From assembly GCA_003255065.1 (NCBI GenBank), contig QAOA01004753.1, positions 393,321 through 457,320 of the forward strand: 64,000 bases of DNA, written 5' to 3'. Of this stretch, positions 1-11,189 are shown in pieces. Every line of letters begins with the position of its first letter. Position 1 is the stretch's first letter. A program made the position numbers and the translations under genes. The notes under the pieces were generated by a model. The model made no database searches. It was not told where the DNA came from and was given only the letters and a program-made list of their open reading frames with translations. This DNA is from Cercis canadensis (taxonomy: Eukaryota; Streptophyta; Magnoliopsida; Fabales; Fabaceae).

Positions 1-434
1 GCTAAAATAATGCGACACGGCCAGGAACACGGCCGTGTTCCTTCCCATGTTCCAATTTCCAGAATAGCAGTTGACAAGACACAGTCATGACACGGCCCGT
101 GTTCCTCGCCTAAAAAGCCTCATTTGGACACGATCAAGACACGGCCTGTGTTCATGGTCGTGTTCCCTCTCGGGTAGCAAGACACGGCCTAGTCTCAGCA
201 GCTACACGACCATGTTCCTCGTCCTGTGCAGAAATGCAAGTGATCAGCTGGACTTGCCCTTCAATTCTGCCCTCCAAGACATATTCCCTGCAAGCTTGCT
301 GCAATAATAATCTCACGTTGATCCGCAACTCCTTGGCTCGTGCCCTTGTCAACGGACCATCGACTTCAACCCTCACCTCGACATCTTTGGTATCCTTGAC
401 GTTGCTACCTTGGATCACATCACTTCGTTTATAG
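1..434 (-). mobile_element. Ty3/gypsy retrotransposon remnant: polyprotein C-terminal tail and adjoining 3' region
   Basis: A minus-strand reading frame (418 down to 152) contains GPLTRARAKEL near its start. The GP(M/L)TRARAK signature is common at the extreme C-terminus of plant Ty3/gypsy polyproteins, after integrase. The following sequence (1-230) holds several short palindromes of the form ACACGGCC-GTGTT, seen at the 3' end and LTR of such elements. No LTR pair, integrase core or TSD is visible, so this is a truncated end that probably continues to the left of the window. Element identity is inferred from the tail motif only. Confidence 0.6.
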
Positions 435-563
435 TCATATTTCTTTGGTAGAGTAGAGAAATGAATTCTGTGAGTATGTGAGCCAGGACCAAAAAAAAGA
501 TAATACCAAAAACAGAAAATGCATGCAATACAAATAAGTGAACAATAACAGAATATCTATCTC

Positions 564-897
564 TAGAGCTGTCAAACGGGCCGGCCCGCCCCNNNNNNNN
601 NNNNNNNNNNNNNNNNNNNNNNNNNNNNNNNNNNNNNNNNNNNNNNNNNNNNNNNNNNNNNNNNNNNNNNNNNNNNNNNNNNNNNNNNNNNNNNNNNNNN
701 NNNNNNNNNNNNNNNNNNNNNNNNNNNNNNNNNNNNNNNNNNNNNNNNNNNNNNNNNNNNNNNNNNNNNNNNNNNNNNNNNNNNNNNNNNNNNNNNNNNN
801 NNNNNNNNNNNNNNNNNNNNNNNNNNNNNNNNNNNNNNNNNNNNNNNNNNNNNNNNNNNNNNNNNNNNNNNNNNNNNNNNNNNNNNNNNNNNNNNNN

Positions 898-937
<40 letters not shown>

Positions 938-1090
938 CTGGCTGGCCAGCCCGCCCCGCCCCACCACCAACCCACAACCCAAACGGGGCAGGCTCAAAAA
1001 CCCACTTTCAAACGGGCCAGCAAAACCTTAACCCAACCCAACCCTTTTGCATAGCGGGGCGGGCCAACCCAACCTATTTTGACACCTCTA
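564..1090. mobile_element. Non-autonomous hAT-type element with 8-bp TSD
   Basis: The left end reads TAGAGCTGTCAAACGGGCC and the right end, reversed, TAGAGGTGTCAAAATAGG, followed on both sides by GGCCCGCCCC-rich sequence, giving terminal inverted repeats. The flanks TCTATCTC (556-563) and TCTATCTG (1091-1098) match at 7 of 8 bases, as expected for a hAT target-site duplication. The interior is mostly unknown: Ns fill 593-897, followed by a run of 38 A. No transposase is visible. GC-rich 'GTCAAA..GGCCCGCC' hAT elements are widespread in plants; assignment rests on ends and TSD length. Confidence 0.7.
593..897. other. Assembly gap (Ns)
   Basis: A run of 305 N inside the hAT-type element, ending against a poly-A run (898-935). 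The GC-rich inverted ends and the homopolymer probably stopped assembly. Confidence 0.99.
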
Positions 1091-1098
1091 TCTATCTG

Positions 1099-1418
1099 TA
1101 TTTCAATTTCTTTTTTTTTTAAATGTAAATTTCAATTTCTTTTTTGTAGCTACACACTTAAATTGAAGTTCAATCAGGCAATTAACACCTTGACTAGGAA
1201 AACAGAAAATAAAGGAGAAAATAAAAAAGAATTACTTATCACCATGATGAGAAATACTTAGGTACATTTTGAGTAGTATTCCCATGGACAAAAAAGCAGA
1301 CCCCATAGTTGAGTTTTACTCTTTTGTGTCTTGTGAGAGTACTAATCTGAGAGTACCTAAGAATTTTGGCCCCCATGACAACTATGCAGCAAATTATTTG
1401 ACTTGCACATTCAACCTC
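1099..1418. other. Intergenic, nothing recognised
   Basis: AT-rich sequence between the hAT element and the exostosin relic. I see no coding signal or repeat boundary. Confidence 0.6.
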
Positions 1419-2030
1419 CTAAGCCAAATTGAATGAATTTATCATATGGAAGACATCATATCTCTTGGGAGGATTATTGACCAGAAAGTGTCTCTGCACC
1501 TGCTTCACTCTCTCTTGCATTTTTATATACTTATCATCAGGTATACCCATCAAGATTTCCTTAAGCCTTGGTATTTCACTCACTTCAATTTGAACTGAGA
1601 AAGAATCCCAGTTAAGAACATCATTAAAAGGAAGCACATATTGCTATAATATTATCACAGGAACACACTCTACATAAATTGCCTCAGCGATTCTTGGACT
1701 TGCCACTTCAAACCCACTTGGAGAAATGCAGTACTTGCTCTTCTTCATAGTCTCCTGGTATAAAACTCCTTCTGTGAGGGTCTCATAAACTAGCACATCT
1801 TTGTCTTTGTTCTTCCAATGCTGGAAAAGAATAGGCCTAATTCTCCCATGCATTCCTCCAGCAAAGAATGCCAGAATTGTAGGATTCAATGGAGGATTGC
1901 CACTAATAAGACTGTCGTCTCCCCAGTTACCAGGTTGATTTCAGGAAATGATGCATCTTTCTTGGGATTGAAATGCTCAGATATGTTTGCATTGCATAGT
2001 TACTCAAATTGAAATGAAATATTGTTCTTT
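1419..2030 (-). pseudogene. Exostosin-family (GT47) glycosyltransferase pseudogene, C-terminal part
   Basis: The minus strand encodes the C-terminal half of a plant exostosin-like Golgi glycosyltransferase (family GT47, At3g07620/At5g03795 type). In order: LCNANISEHFNPKKDASF and FPEINL (about 2019-1950), [19 protein letters not shown] (about 1890-1830), [19 protein letters not shown] and CVPVII, then YVLPFNDVLNW and a tail ending FHMINSFNLA. Two lesions are visible: a frameshift after FPEINLVTG near 1930, and an in-frame TAG between VPVIIL and QYVLPF (about 1643-1645). The N-terminal region, including membrane anchor and stem, is absent. Family members make cell-wall polysaccharides; this copy cannot give an intact enzyme. 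Confidence 0.85.
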
Positions 2031-2387
2031 AACATAAAATGTTGCCTGTGGTCCCTAAGTGCAAAACAACCATGTTCATATAAGAAAATAACAATAAGAT
2101 CTAATTTAAAGAGTAAAGTGAGCTTGAATGATTCCAACAAATAAAAATCATGATAGTCGCACATTACTTTGGTGTATATCTTTTTTTTTTTACACTTTGG
2201 CAATGACTATGGGTTTGAACACATAATTCACAAGTCCTAAAGACAACCTTAGTACCACTTTACAACAAGCCGTTTGGTACTTAGGTGCATATCTAAATAT
2301 ATAGGTTCGAGAAATTCTAATGAAACTATTTAGTTGCATACTAACTAGTTGCACATTACTTAGGTGCACAAGTGGAACACAATCTTA
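2031..2387. other. Intergenic, AT-rich
   Basis: No gene seen. About 45 bases near 2200-2245 weakly resemble 6668-6712, suggesting an old dispersed repeat. Confidence 0.5.
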
Positions 2388-2566
2388 AATGACATCGCAG
2401 CACCAAACGGCGCCATTGTAGCCGTGATAAGTGCCCAACCGTTCACCGTTGTTGGCGAACCAAACGGTGGGGTTGTGATCCTTGGCGCAAGAAAAGAGAA
2501 GACCCTCATCCCTGTTGCACTTCAAGAACGTCAATGGCCTCTCATGGCCTTTCATCAAAATGTGTC
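2388..2566 (-). pseudogene. eIF3 subunit i (TIF34/TRIP-1) first-exon fragment
   Basis: Read on the minus strand from 2566, the frame gives TRHILMKGHERPLTFLK, then LLFSCAKDHNPTVWFANNG and ERLGTYHGYNGAVWCCDV, then a stop. This is the start of eIF3i, a WD40 subunit of translation initiation factor 3, whose proteins begin M-R-P-I-L-M-K-G-H. The expected initiator is ACG here, and the match stops after about 58 residues, within the first WD repeat, with no further exons downstream. Upstream sequence (2567-2700) looks like an authentic 5' leader. A truncated gene copy is the best reading; initiation at the internal ATG would give only a stub. Confidence 0.85.
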
Positions 2567-2569
2567 TCG

Positions 2570-2900
2570 TGGCTGCTTCCTTCCTTTTGCTTTGCTTTCC
2601 CTGTCTTCATGAACTCTCTCATCTTAAACGACAACAAAGCAAAGTGTTTCTTTCCTTCTCTCAGATTCTAGAGAAGACGAGGTAGGATTTAGGGTTCAAA
2701 GCCGCACTGTAACGCAACGCAGGTAAAAAAGAACAACTTAGCTCTTATTGGACCCATACTGCTCTGAGCCCATAACCCAAATATTTGACCCAAAATTATA
2801 CGGGCCAGGACAAAGTTCTAATGGGCCTTTGACCTGACCCACAATGTCTAAATTAGCCCAAAACCTTTTTTAGGCCCAAAGTGTTGGGCTACGATTGTAT
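2570..2900 (-). promoter_or_regulatory. Relic eIF3i leader and promoter with telo-box and site II-like motifs
   Basis: Minus-strand AACCCTAAA (near 2690) is a telo-box, and several GGCCCA/TGGGCC-type site II motifs lie between 2820 and 2890. This pairing is typical of plant translation-machinery promoters and fits the eIF3i start at about 2566. The ASHR2-like gene starts on the opposite strand at 3590, so the region may have been a shared head-to-head promoter. Activity is not inferable. Confidence 0.5.
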
Positions 2901-3589
2901 CACTCCAAAGCCTTTTTGGGTTTTACCATTTGCTGTTTACACTTGAAAAAAATAAAAAAATGTTAGGGACGAAATAGTGAAACACAGAGCCGCTAAAATT
3001 TTTTTAGCTTGTTTCCATACTTTTCTACAAGTGTTTGGAGGGTGATTAAGAAACGTCTTGGGCAATTTGATTGAAATCTAGGAAGTGCTACGCGAGAGGT
3101 GAGTGAATTCGAATTGCATTAAAACTATTCGATGAAATGACTGAGAGATGTTCCCATCTTCTATGATCTTTGGTTTTCAGCTTCTTTCTGAGTTAGAATC
3201 CCGCTTTTAACAATTGATTTTTTCTGGTTTGACTTGTTGTGTAGAGCTGTCCCAATTGTTGGATACTTCAGCAAATTGTCTATGAAATATTTTCTACATA
3301 CTCAATTGGGGCATTTACTACAGCAATTTGGGCCTCTTTTTTTTTTCTTTTGCAGCTATTGTGACTTATTTGAACTATTCAAATAAATGAAAAAGAGGAT
3401 GCTTGTTTTATAGAGTGTAAAGGTCCTGAAAGGCTAAATTGTTATGTCTGTCATTTTATCTCAGTTATGAAGCAAACATACCAAAGCTGAAACACTTTCT
3501 GGAATTAGAGATTATGTAGAAAGAGGCAGATCCTTTACTAGCAAACCTAAATTATTTTTTTGGAATTGACAATTGGAGGATACTTACAA

Positions 3590-4793
3590 ATGTCATTGGC
3601 AGCTGCAAGCTCCGCTTTCAGGGTGGTGGAGATACAAGACAGAGGGAGGGGATTGGTGGCATCTCATTCGATTAGAGCTGGCCCTGTTGTCGTTAAAGAC
3701 TCTCCTATCCTATTATATTCTGCTTTGCCTTTGATTGCTCAGTCTTCGTCATCCTCCTCCTCTACCTCAGACTTGTGCTTCTGTGATCACTGCTTTAGCA
3801 TTCTGCTGCCATCATCTTCCATAGTTTCATGCCCTTCATGTCACTATCATCTCTTTTGTAGCCCAAAGTGCCTCTCAATTGCACTTAACACGTCCCACTC
3901 TCTCTGGGTATGTCAAGCATTATCTCATCTCCAAGCCAATCCAATGCTGCTTGAACAGCCTCTTGAGCACCAAATCCAAGCCTGTTTTCTCATTGCTGCC
4001 TACAATCTTGCACAAGTTTCCCCTTCAGACTTCCAAATTATGCTTTCTCTTCAGGGTTCTACTGATGCTGCCACTTCTGCCGCAGCTCAGTTCCTACACT
4101 CCCTTATTTCACCCTCTGCCCACCTTCTCCAATTAACCCTTAATGGATTTTCTATTGAACTCGTTGCGGCATTGCTGGCCAAAGACAAGCTCAATGCCTT
4201 TGGCTTGACGCAGCCCTTCTCTGAAGATGATGAGCAGAGATCGGTTAAAGCTTATGGCATCTATCCCCATGCCTCCTTATTCAACCATGATTGCCTTCCC
4301 AATTGATTATGTGGACATTAGTGCACCCGATGACAATCATAACACTCATATTAGGATGATTCAAGATGTTCCGTAAGGAAGGGAGATCTGTTTTGAGTTA
4401 TTTCCCTGTGAATGAAAACTATTCGAGTAGGCAGGAGATTATTGGAAGACTATGGCTTTACTTGTAGCTGTGATCGATGTAATGTTAAAGCAAATTGGTT
4501 AAATAATGATAATGTTGAGGATGAAGAAGAGGTTATGGATGAGGATCAACATGAAAATATGGCAGCTTCAAACACAGAATATTCCTCAAGAAGAGAATAA
4601 TGATTTCCCACATGCATATTTCTTTTTGAGATACATGTGTGATAGAAAGAATTGCTGGGGTACTTCAGCTCCTTTACCTCCAAATGGTGATACTCCATCT
4701 AATGTCATGGAATGTAATGTATGTGGTAACCTTAAGAATGACGATGGGTTTGATGCTAATGGAGGACAAGATGGAGTTTCCATGGAGGACTGA
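3590..4793 (+). pseudogene. ASHR2-like SET-domain protein (SDG39 type), multiply frameshifted
   Basis: The first 238 codons (ATG at 3590, stop 4304-4306) are open and match plant ASHR2: an N-SET start with RGRGLVASHSIRAG, a MYND-like zinc finger (CFCDHC, CPSCHYHLFCSPKC) and the SET motif HASLFNHDCLPN. The next expected residues (ACRFDYVD) are interrupted by a roughly 10-11-base deletion, giving a stop at the catalytic NH-C-PN region. Downstream homology continues in shifting frames: DYVDISAPD, an in-frame TAA at VP-stop-GREI, an extra T before SYFPVNENYSS, a frameshift before RLLEDYGFTCSCDRCN, another near 4590, then FPHAYFFLRYMCDRKNCWGT and MECNVCGN. Nearly full length but not translatable. 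Sequencing error is unlikely to cause all the breaks. Confidence 0.85.
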
Positions 4794-7079
4794 GTAGCTA
4801 TAATGTTGCTCTGTAACTATCCCTGTCTTCTATAAATGTTTAGTCACTGTGTTTTTTTTTTTACAATCATATATGTTTAATGTATTCCTCATTTTGTTAT
4901 TTTAGCATCATCTGCTTGTTGCTTCACTTTATATTTGCATTAGTTAATTGATTTCAATGCTCCACAATTTACACATTTATATTAGAGTAAAATACCATTT
5001 TAGTCCTTGAAAAATTGTCACGCTATCACTTATGTTCCTAATTTATTTTTTATATCACTTTATTTCTTGAAATATTCATGTGTCAACTAATTTAGTCTTC
5101 TATCTAGTCCAATTAATCCAAGTGTGATGAAAAAGTCCAAGTAGCCCGTTAAGTGGTTAGTGACTGTTAGTGCCCATGTGGCAGGTGACTTGGCACTTGA
5201 CATAGTGAAAACGACGCCGTTTTAGTGCTATGGGGGAAGAAAATAGGGAGGTCTCTCTCCTCTTCATCGTCTCTCCTCTTCTCTCTCCCTGCATTGTTCC
5301 TCTTATTCTCTATCTAGCTTCCCATATCCACTACTACAACTCAATGGCCATTTCTCTCCCTGCATTCTTGTTTGAGTTTGGAGTTCTGATTCTCTCTCGT
5401 TTTCATCCCTGCACTGAGCTAACATCAATGTCGTTTTCATCCCTAAATTGCTCGGAGTGATGCTGTAGCTATAGTTTTCTTTTATGTTTAAAAACTGAAA
5501 CAGTCATTAAACTGGTGAGTGTGAAGAATGAGTATTAATCTAATTAATTTGACCGATTATATCGTTGGACTGGATGATGTCATAATTATAACTTTTACAT
5601 AATATTTAAATATATGATATTAAATAAATCTATTAAATTGAAGAACTATCTTGAATTGACTAATCAACATAAGCAAACAACAACATAGTAGTATTCCAGA
5701 AAGTACGAGTCTCATTCACCAATGTGTATATACAAAAGCTTTTTTCATAGAAGAACACTTCTTCCAGCCCAAAACACCCTAACAAGTATACTAGTCATGA
5801 GTAACATAGGATCACATTTTATCAAATAGCCTATAATTAAGTGATACTGAAGTTGTCATCAAAGCTTGTAAATTTTATGTTAAAACTCAAAATTATAGCC
5901 AAAAGTACCCAAAAAAATATATATAAGATCATATTTCTCCTAACCATATTAGCTCTAATTCATTATAAATGAATATAACTTCCTTGAAATCACACATCCT
6001 CTTCAAAGAATTGCTTGAAATTGAATTGGACTTTTTCAGTTTCACAAATTCAATTTGACACATTCTCTTGGGTCTCTTTGTTCTATTTTGGCAGCTAGTA
6101 TAATACTTCAAAATTCAAAACCTTTTTGATTTTTCTTCCTCTCAACCGGCCCTTAATGGCTCCAAGTCTTATTTTTTTAGTTTTAGATGGTTGACTTGAC
6201 TGTATAGAACTGACTTAGGACGTTTAGGTCTCCTCCCCCATTTTTTTTTCCTAGTCTTTAGTCCCCACCCTAAGCAACATTTTATCTTCACATTTGTGGT
6301 CTAGTAGTGGAAATTTGTGTAAGTGGATCATGTCAAGTAAACTAGATAAATTATGTGATATAGGTTAAGAGATAATTGACCCAGATTCCATATCAGTGCT
6401 GGTATTTGTTACAAAATGCAATAGCAACCTACTACTATTCAAATATACTAAAATTTCTTGCTTGATTTCACTTCTACAACCCACTATTATTGACCGGGCA
6501 ATGAAGTTGAGGGGCTTGTATAGAAAATAAAGCAAATCCCCTGTTAAATTAATTAACCAACTAAATGTAAAAGATCATCTTCATTTTAGTCTATACCAAG
6601 AAAAAAAGACAGAATACTCAAGAATTATATATTACTCAACTACAAGTTATATTTTGGTATTTTTTGTTACGATTATAAATTTAAACACAGAATTTACAAG
6701 TCTTGAGAATTATTAGAATATTACTCAACTACAAGTTATTTGGTGGCACATTTGAAACGTGCATTCTACATTTAACCCCAATATAGATGCAAGTGTGCAA
6801 AAGGTTTATTAGCTTAAAGCATAATTGATGATGAGCAAGGTCCAATACTTAATTGGTAATGAAGAGAACCTTCCCAAACTGAGCTACACATATCAACAAA
6901 AAGCTTTATAAGCTCAATGCATCATGAAAAACTGAAACTGTAATGAAAATTAAAAGAGCATTTAAAATTCTACCAATACAATTAAACCTATAGAGTTAAA
7001 CAACATTTTAGTAATTTTACAAGTATGAAACACCAAATTATTATTTTTTTCCCCTCAACTTTTAGCACCAGAGACATTT
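4794..7079. other. Gene-free stretch with dispersed-repeat sequence
   Basis: From about 4985 the text AGAGTAAAATACCATTTTAG begins a dispersed-repeat-like block ending near 5225 at an AAAACGACGCCGTTTT palindrome, followed by a CT-rich tract (5240-5420). Only one end resembles the MITE ends at 8438 and 45517, so it is not clearly the same family. 5460-7079 is AT-rich with short open frames only. No gene seen. Confidence 0.5.
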
Positions 7080-8409
7080 TTCCCTCTCTCTCCATCGGCT
7101 TCGATTTCTTGCTCCATTCCTGTATCCATCTGCAGGTATTTTCTGATTAATTATCTTTTGAAGTTTCGATCTTTAAATTCAAATTACTCTTTGGAATTTT
7201 CTGTTTCTTTCTCTTTTCCTTTATCAAAAATGCAATTTGCCTCGTATGCCTCGTATACTGGAAATTCTCAATTTGTGTTTCCATTAACAGAATCCTTGAA
7301 TTAAATCTCAGAAACCATGAAGCCAACACCACCTATGCTTGGAGTAACACGTTCACAACCTTGCAAGAAGAACGAGAAGGCAGTAGGATCATCTTTACAA
7401 ATAAAAGTGTATTCGATCCTGCGGCTGAACCAGCTTCTGATCCCGATGAGGATGACTTCCTCGCTAATAATGTTCACGGACTCCAACATCCTCTATATTT
7501 AAATTTTCAAGTGGGAGAGGGAAATCCTCCACACACTTTTGCAACAGAACTATCCGTATAGCTACCTATTGATTCACCTATTGACCTTGATAATATAAGT
7601 GGAAACAATATGATATTTGAGTCATCAGAAGAGCCTAAGTTAGCTATATTGTTTTACTTACCTAGCAGAACTGATGTTGAATCCAAATTGGCAGAACTGT
7701 CCGTGGAGCTACCTGTTGATCCACCTGTTAATACTAATAATGGGAGTGGAAACAACATGAGATCTAAGTCACCATAAGAGCCTAAGTTAGCTATCTCGTT
7801 TTACTTACCTGGCAGAACTAATGTTGACTCTAGGTTAGCAAAATTATCAGTGGATCAACCTGTTGATACTGATAACAGGAGTGGAAACAACATGAGATCT
7901 AAGTCATCAAAAGAGCCTAAGTTAGCTATCTCATTTACCTGGCAGAACTGTTAGTGGAGCTACCAGTTGATCCACCTGTTGATACTAATAACGTGATTGG
8001 AAAAACACATGAGATTTGAGTCACTAGAAGAGCCTAAGTTAGCTATCTCATTTTACTTACCTGGTAGAACTGATGTTGAATCCAGATTGGCAGAATTGTC
8101 TGTGGAGCTACCATTGATCCACTTGTTGATACTGATAACGGGAGTGGAAACAACATGAGATCTGAGCACCAAAAGAGCCTAAGTCAGCTATATCGTTTTA
8201 CTTACTTGGCAAATAAAACTAAAGTTAAATATGGGACAGTAAAGAAGCACCCTATGAAGCCACCTAATAATCCTAATCATGGAGATGAAGATGCTGTTAA
8301 AACCATATATGTAGTAAACCGTATGAAACCACCTGAACCTTCACTTACAAATACAAAGATTTTTAGCTTTTATTTTCTCCCTCTGAGGCAGGAGGTTTTT
8401 AGCTCTTAA
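7080..8409 (+). pseudogene. Decayed gene of unknown family with five ~147-bp internal repeats
   Basis: A CT-rich leader ends in CATCTGCAG|GTATTT (about 7137) and an acceptor-like TTAACAG lies at about 7289, suggesting a 5' UTR intron before ATG 7317. Frames then shift: MKPTPPMLGVTRSQ, then FTNKSVFDPAAEPASDPDED and FLANNVHGLQHPLYLNF. Five repeats follow (about 7544-7690, 7691-7838, 7839-7945, 7946-8089, 8090-8217), each encoding a version of LSVELPVDPPVDT, SGNNMRSES, EEPKLAISFYLPGRTDVES. Stops and frameshifts break repeats 1 to 5. The last frame (8155-8409) ends with KTKVKYGTVKKHPMKPPNN. I do not recognise the family. A high share of shared codons between repeats implies past coding function. 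Confidence 0.5.
7544..8217 (+). repeat. Tandem repeat, five ~147-bp units
   Basis: Each unit contains GAGCCTAAGTTAGCTATCTC and AGTGGAAACAACATGAGATC or close variants. Unit 3 is shortened by about 40 bases. The 147-bp period equals 49 codons, consistent with expansion while the sequence was coding. Confidence 0.85.
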
Positions 8410-8437
8410 TTCTTCACAATTTAGACATATAATAATA

Positions 8438-8665
8438 GAGTAAAACTCTTTTTTAGTCCTTGAAAAATACAGTTACTGACAAACAGATCAGTGAAAGAAT
8501 TTAGGAAAAGGGTCTGTAGGGGTCCAGAACTTTTCTCATTAAGGTACCAGAGAACTAATTTGTCAAACAGAATAATAATTCAATGACCAATTTGTCACTA
8601 AAAATTTTTGGAGAACGAATTTGTCAATAGCTGCATTTTTCAAGGACTAAAAAAGGGTTTCACTC
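8438..8665. mobile_element. MITE (Mutator-like), copy 1
   Basis: The ends are inverted repeats of about 45 bp: left GAGTAAAACTCTTTTTTAG, right (reversed) GAGTGAAACCCTTTTTTAG, both continuing TCCTTGAAAAAT. Flanks are ATAATAATA on both sides (8429-8437, 8666-8674), a possible 9-bp TSD, though low in complexity. The copy at 45517 has a clearer TSD. Confidence 0.75.
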
Positions 8666-9083
8666 ATAATAATAATTGTTTTGGCATTACATGATTCGAA
8701 GGTGTATGGTAAAATTTCATATGTCTATGTTGTTTTTTCATTTCTTTTACCACTGAAATTTCGTTGTAAAGATTAGAGCACATATTACATCACTAGGAAC
8801 TTGTCTGCATGTTATGTTTAATTGCTACCAAACTGGTGCATAATNTTTGGAGGACGAATTTGTCAGTAGCTGCATTTTTCAAAGACTAAAAAAGGGTTTT
8901 ACTCATCATAATAATTGTTTTGGCATTACATGATTCGAAGGTGTACAATAAAATTTCATATGTCTATGTTGTTTTTTCATTTCTTTTACCACTGAAATTT
9001 CGTTGTAAAGATTAGAGCACATATTACATCACTAGGAACTTGTCTGCATGTTATGTTTAATTGCTACCAAACTGGTGCATAAT
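8607..9083. repeat. Direct duplication around a single N (8845)
   Basis: 8607-8844 and 8846-9083 are near-identical with a few substitutions, joined by one N. Most simply an unmerged contig overlap between haplotypes. The second copy includes only the right end of the MITE. Confidence 0.85.
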
Positions 9084-9966
9084 AATTCTAGCTAGTATGT
9101 CCAAATTAGGGAAGGGAACTCAAAAATACTCACATGTTCAACATCAGGGGATACAGGGATTGGCCTTTGCAATTGCATTTGTGAGTCCTTGTGTGGTGTG
9201 CATTGACCATCCTGGTAATTTTTTATGTTGTTGATGAGTAATGTTATGTGTACAATCCTTAAATTTACAACACACAAACTGCACAATTAGTAAAACTTGA
9301 GCTCTGGTAGTCACACTTAGGTTTATGAGAAATGATAAATCAAAAAAAATACAAACTTAGTCTGCTCAACTATATTAACAGGATTGTGAGGAGTTAGCAC
9401 CAACCAAAGGCAACGCAAGTTAAGAACACACATATATCATTATTGAGTTCATACGCCCTTTCCATTCTATATTTTTTCTTTTACTAGAAGCCAGACTAAA
9501 TTGTGGTATAATCATTTATATAAGTGTTTTTGTTGATGAACTACTTCATCAAGGGTCTGCCACCATTCAAATCCCTTTCTCAATTCACATTGTCCTCTTC
9601 ATAATCCATTAATCCTAGCCTAAATAAGTTGATTTGATTTTTAATTTCAATCATATTAAAGGAACTAGGTTAAGGAATAAAAGAGATGTAATAACCAAAC
9701 TTTCCATTACAAGATATGAAGCAAGGAAAACTCACAAACCGCTTAAGCTTTACTACAGGTGAGCAAAGCATGCAGGGCCCTGTGCAATGCGTCCAGTAGA
9801 GACCCACCCCCAAGAGGTTAGAACAGTGAAAAAGATAGATATCATTAGTATCCCCTTCACGTGATTACCAGACATAACATCACAAATACATGTCTTAGAA
9901 ACCACAGGTGCCGCCATTCATAATTGCGAGAGCTTTAACACAAACTATATTCAAATGAAAAAGATA
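9084..9966. other. Intergenic, no gene assigned
   Basis: AT-rich sequence. A short minus-strand exon-like stretch (9203 to 9136), preceded by an AG and followed by GTGAGT, reads DGQCTPHKDSQMQLQRPI and PVSPDVEH, but I cannot place it in a family. Confidence 0.4.
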
Positions 9967-9989
9967 GCACACTACCAGGAAAAAAAAAA

Positions 9990-11000
9990 AAAAGATTCCA
10001 ACGGACTTTTTGGATTCTAACGGAATTCATGTTGTTGCAATAAATGTCGTTGGAATGGCCAAATTCCAACGAAAATTCTAACAAAAGATGAATTCCAACT
10101 AAATTATACTGTTAGAATTCAATTTTAGGAAAAAAAATTTCACAAAAAATTCAAATGGTAATTCCAACAGTATATTTAACCATTGGAATAATTTATAAAA
10201 TTTCAATAGTAATTCCAACGGAAAAATATCGTTTGAATTATTTTTTGAACTTCCAACGAACAAAAACCGTGGAAATTATCATTGGAATTTTGTTTAAAAA
10301 ATAAAATTCCAATAGTAATTCCAACCGAAAAATACTGTTGGAATGTCAAAAATAATTCTAACAGTATTTTACAGTTGGAATTTTATTTTTCATTTATTTT
10401 TTTTATTTTTTAAAGAAAATTCCAACGGTTTTTGTTCGTTGGAAGTTCAAAAAATAATTTCAATAGTATTTTTTCGTTGAAATTACCGTTGGAATTTTAT
10501 TTTTTATTTATTTTATTTTTTAATTTTTTAAAAATTTGGCTTGAATTCCCACAGTAATTCCAACAGAAAATACCATTGGAATTTCTCCAAAAACCCTACA
10601 TTACCCGTTTTATTTATTTTNATTTTTTGAACTTCCAACGAACAAAAACCGTGGAAATTATCATTGGAATTTTGTTTAAAAAATAAAATTCCAATAGTAA
10701 TTCCAACCGAAAAATACTGTTGGAATGTCAAAAATAATTCTAACAGTATTTTACAGTTGGAATTTTATTTTTCATTTATTTTTTTTATTTTTTAAAGAAA
10801 ATTCCAACGGTTTTTGTTCGTTGGAAGTTCAAAAAATAATTTCAATAGTATTTTTTCGTTGAAATTACCGTTGGAATTTTATTTTTTATTTATTTTATTT
10901 TTTAATTTTTTAAAAATTTGGCTTGAATTCCCACAGTAATTCCAACAAAAAATACCATTGGAATTTCTCCAAAAACCCTACATTACCCGTTTTATTTATT
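9990..11000. repeat. CACTA subterminal repeats, left side (partly duplicated by assembly)
   Basis: Many copies of ATTCCAACGGTATTT-like 12-15-mers in both orientations, spaced about 20-40 bases. 10240-10620 and 10622-11002 (381 bases each) are nearly identical around a single N at 10621. Confidence 0.85.
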
Positions 11001-11189
11001 TTGTAGGCCAAATACAACAGAACAGCAAAACAAATCCAGAACTGTGCAAAATAATCAAGTATCTCATAAATATATAAATCAAATGGGAGAAAATATGCAA
11101 TATCCAATCATCAAGTAAGGAAACTTAAAACGGAGTAAGAAATACAAATGAAATCCTAAAAATTCCCAAAAGCATCTCACAAATGCTCA

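Noticed and set aside
415..1122. Long open frames across the N gap with poly-Phe or poly-Lys
   Set aside because: They exist only because Ns translate as unknown residues and the A-run is open; no protein signal.
3560..3589. TTG-initiated N-terminal extension of the ASHR2-like frame
   Set aside because: Plants start at ATG; homology to ASHR2 begins at or after the ATG at 3590.
4985..5225. Third copy of the Mutator-like MITE
   Set aside because: Only the first ~35 bases resemble the TIR and no matching inverted end or TSD was seen.
9136..9203. Exon-like minus-strand stretch with AG and GTGAGT borders
   Set aside because: Too short to assign; no neighbouring exons found.
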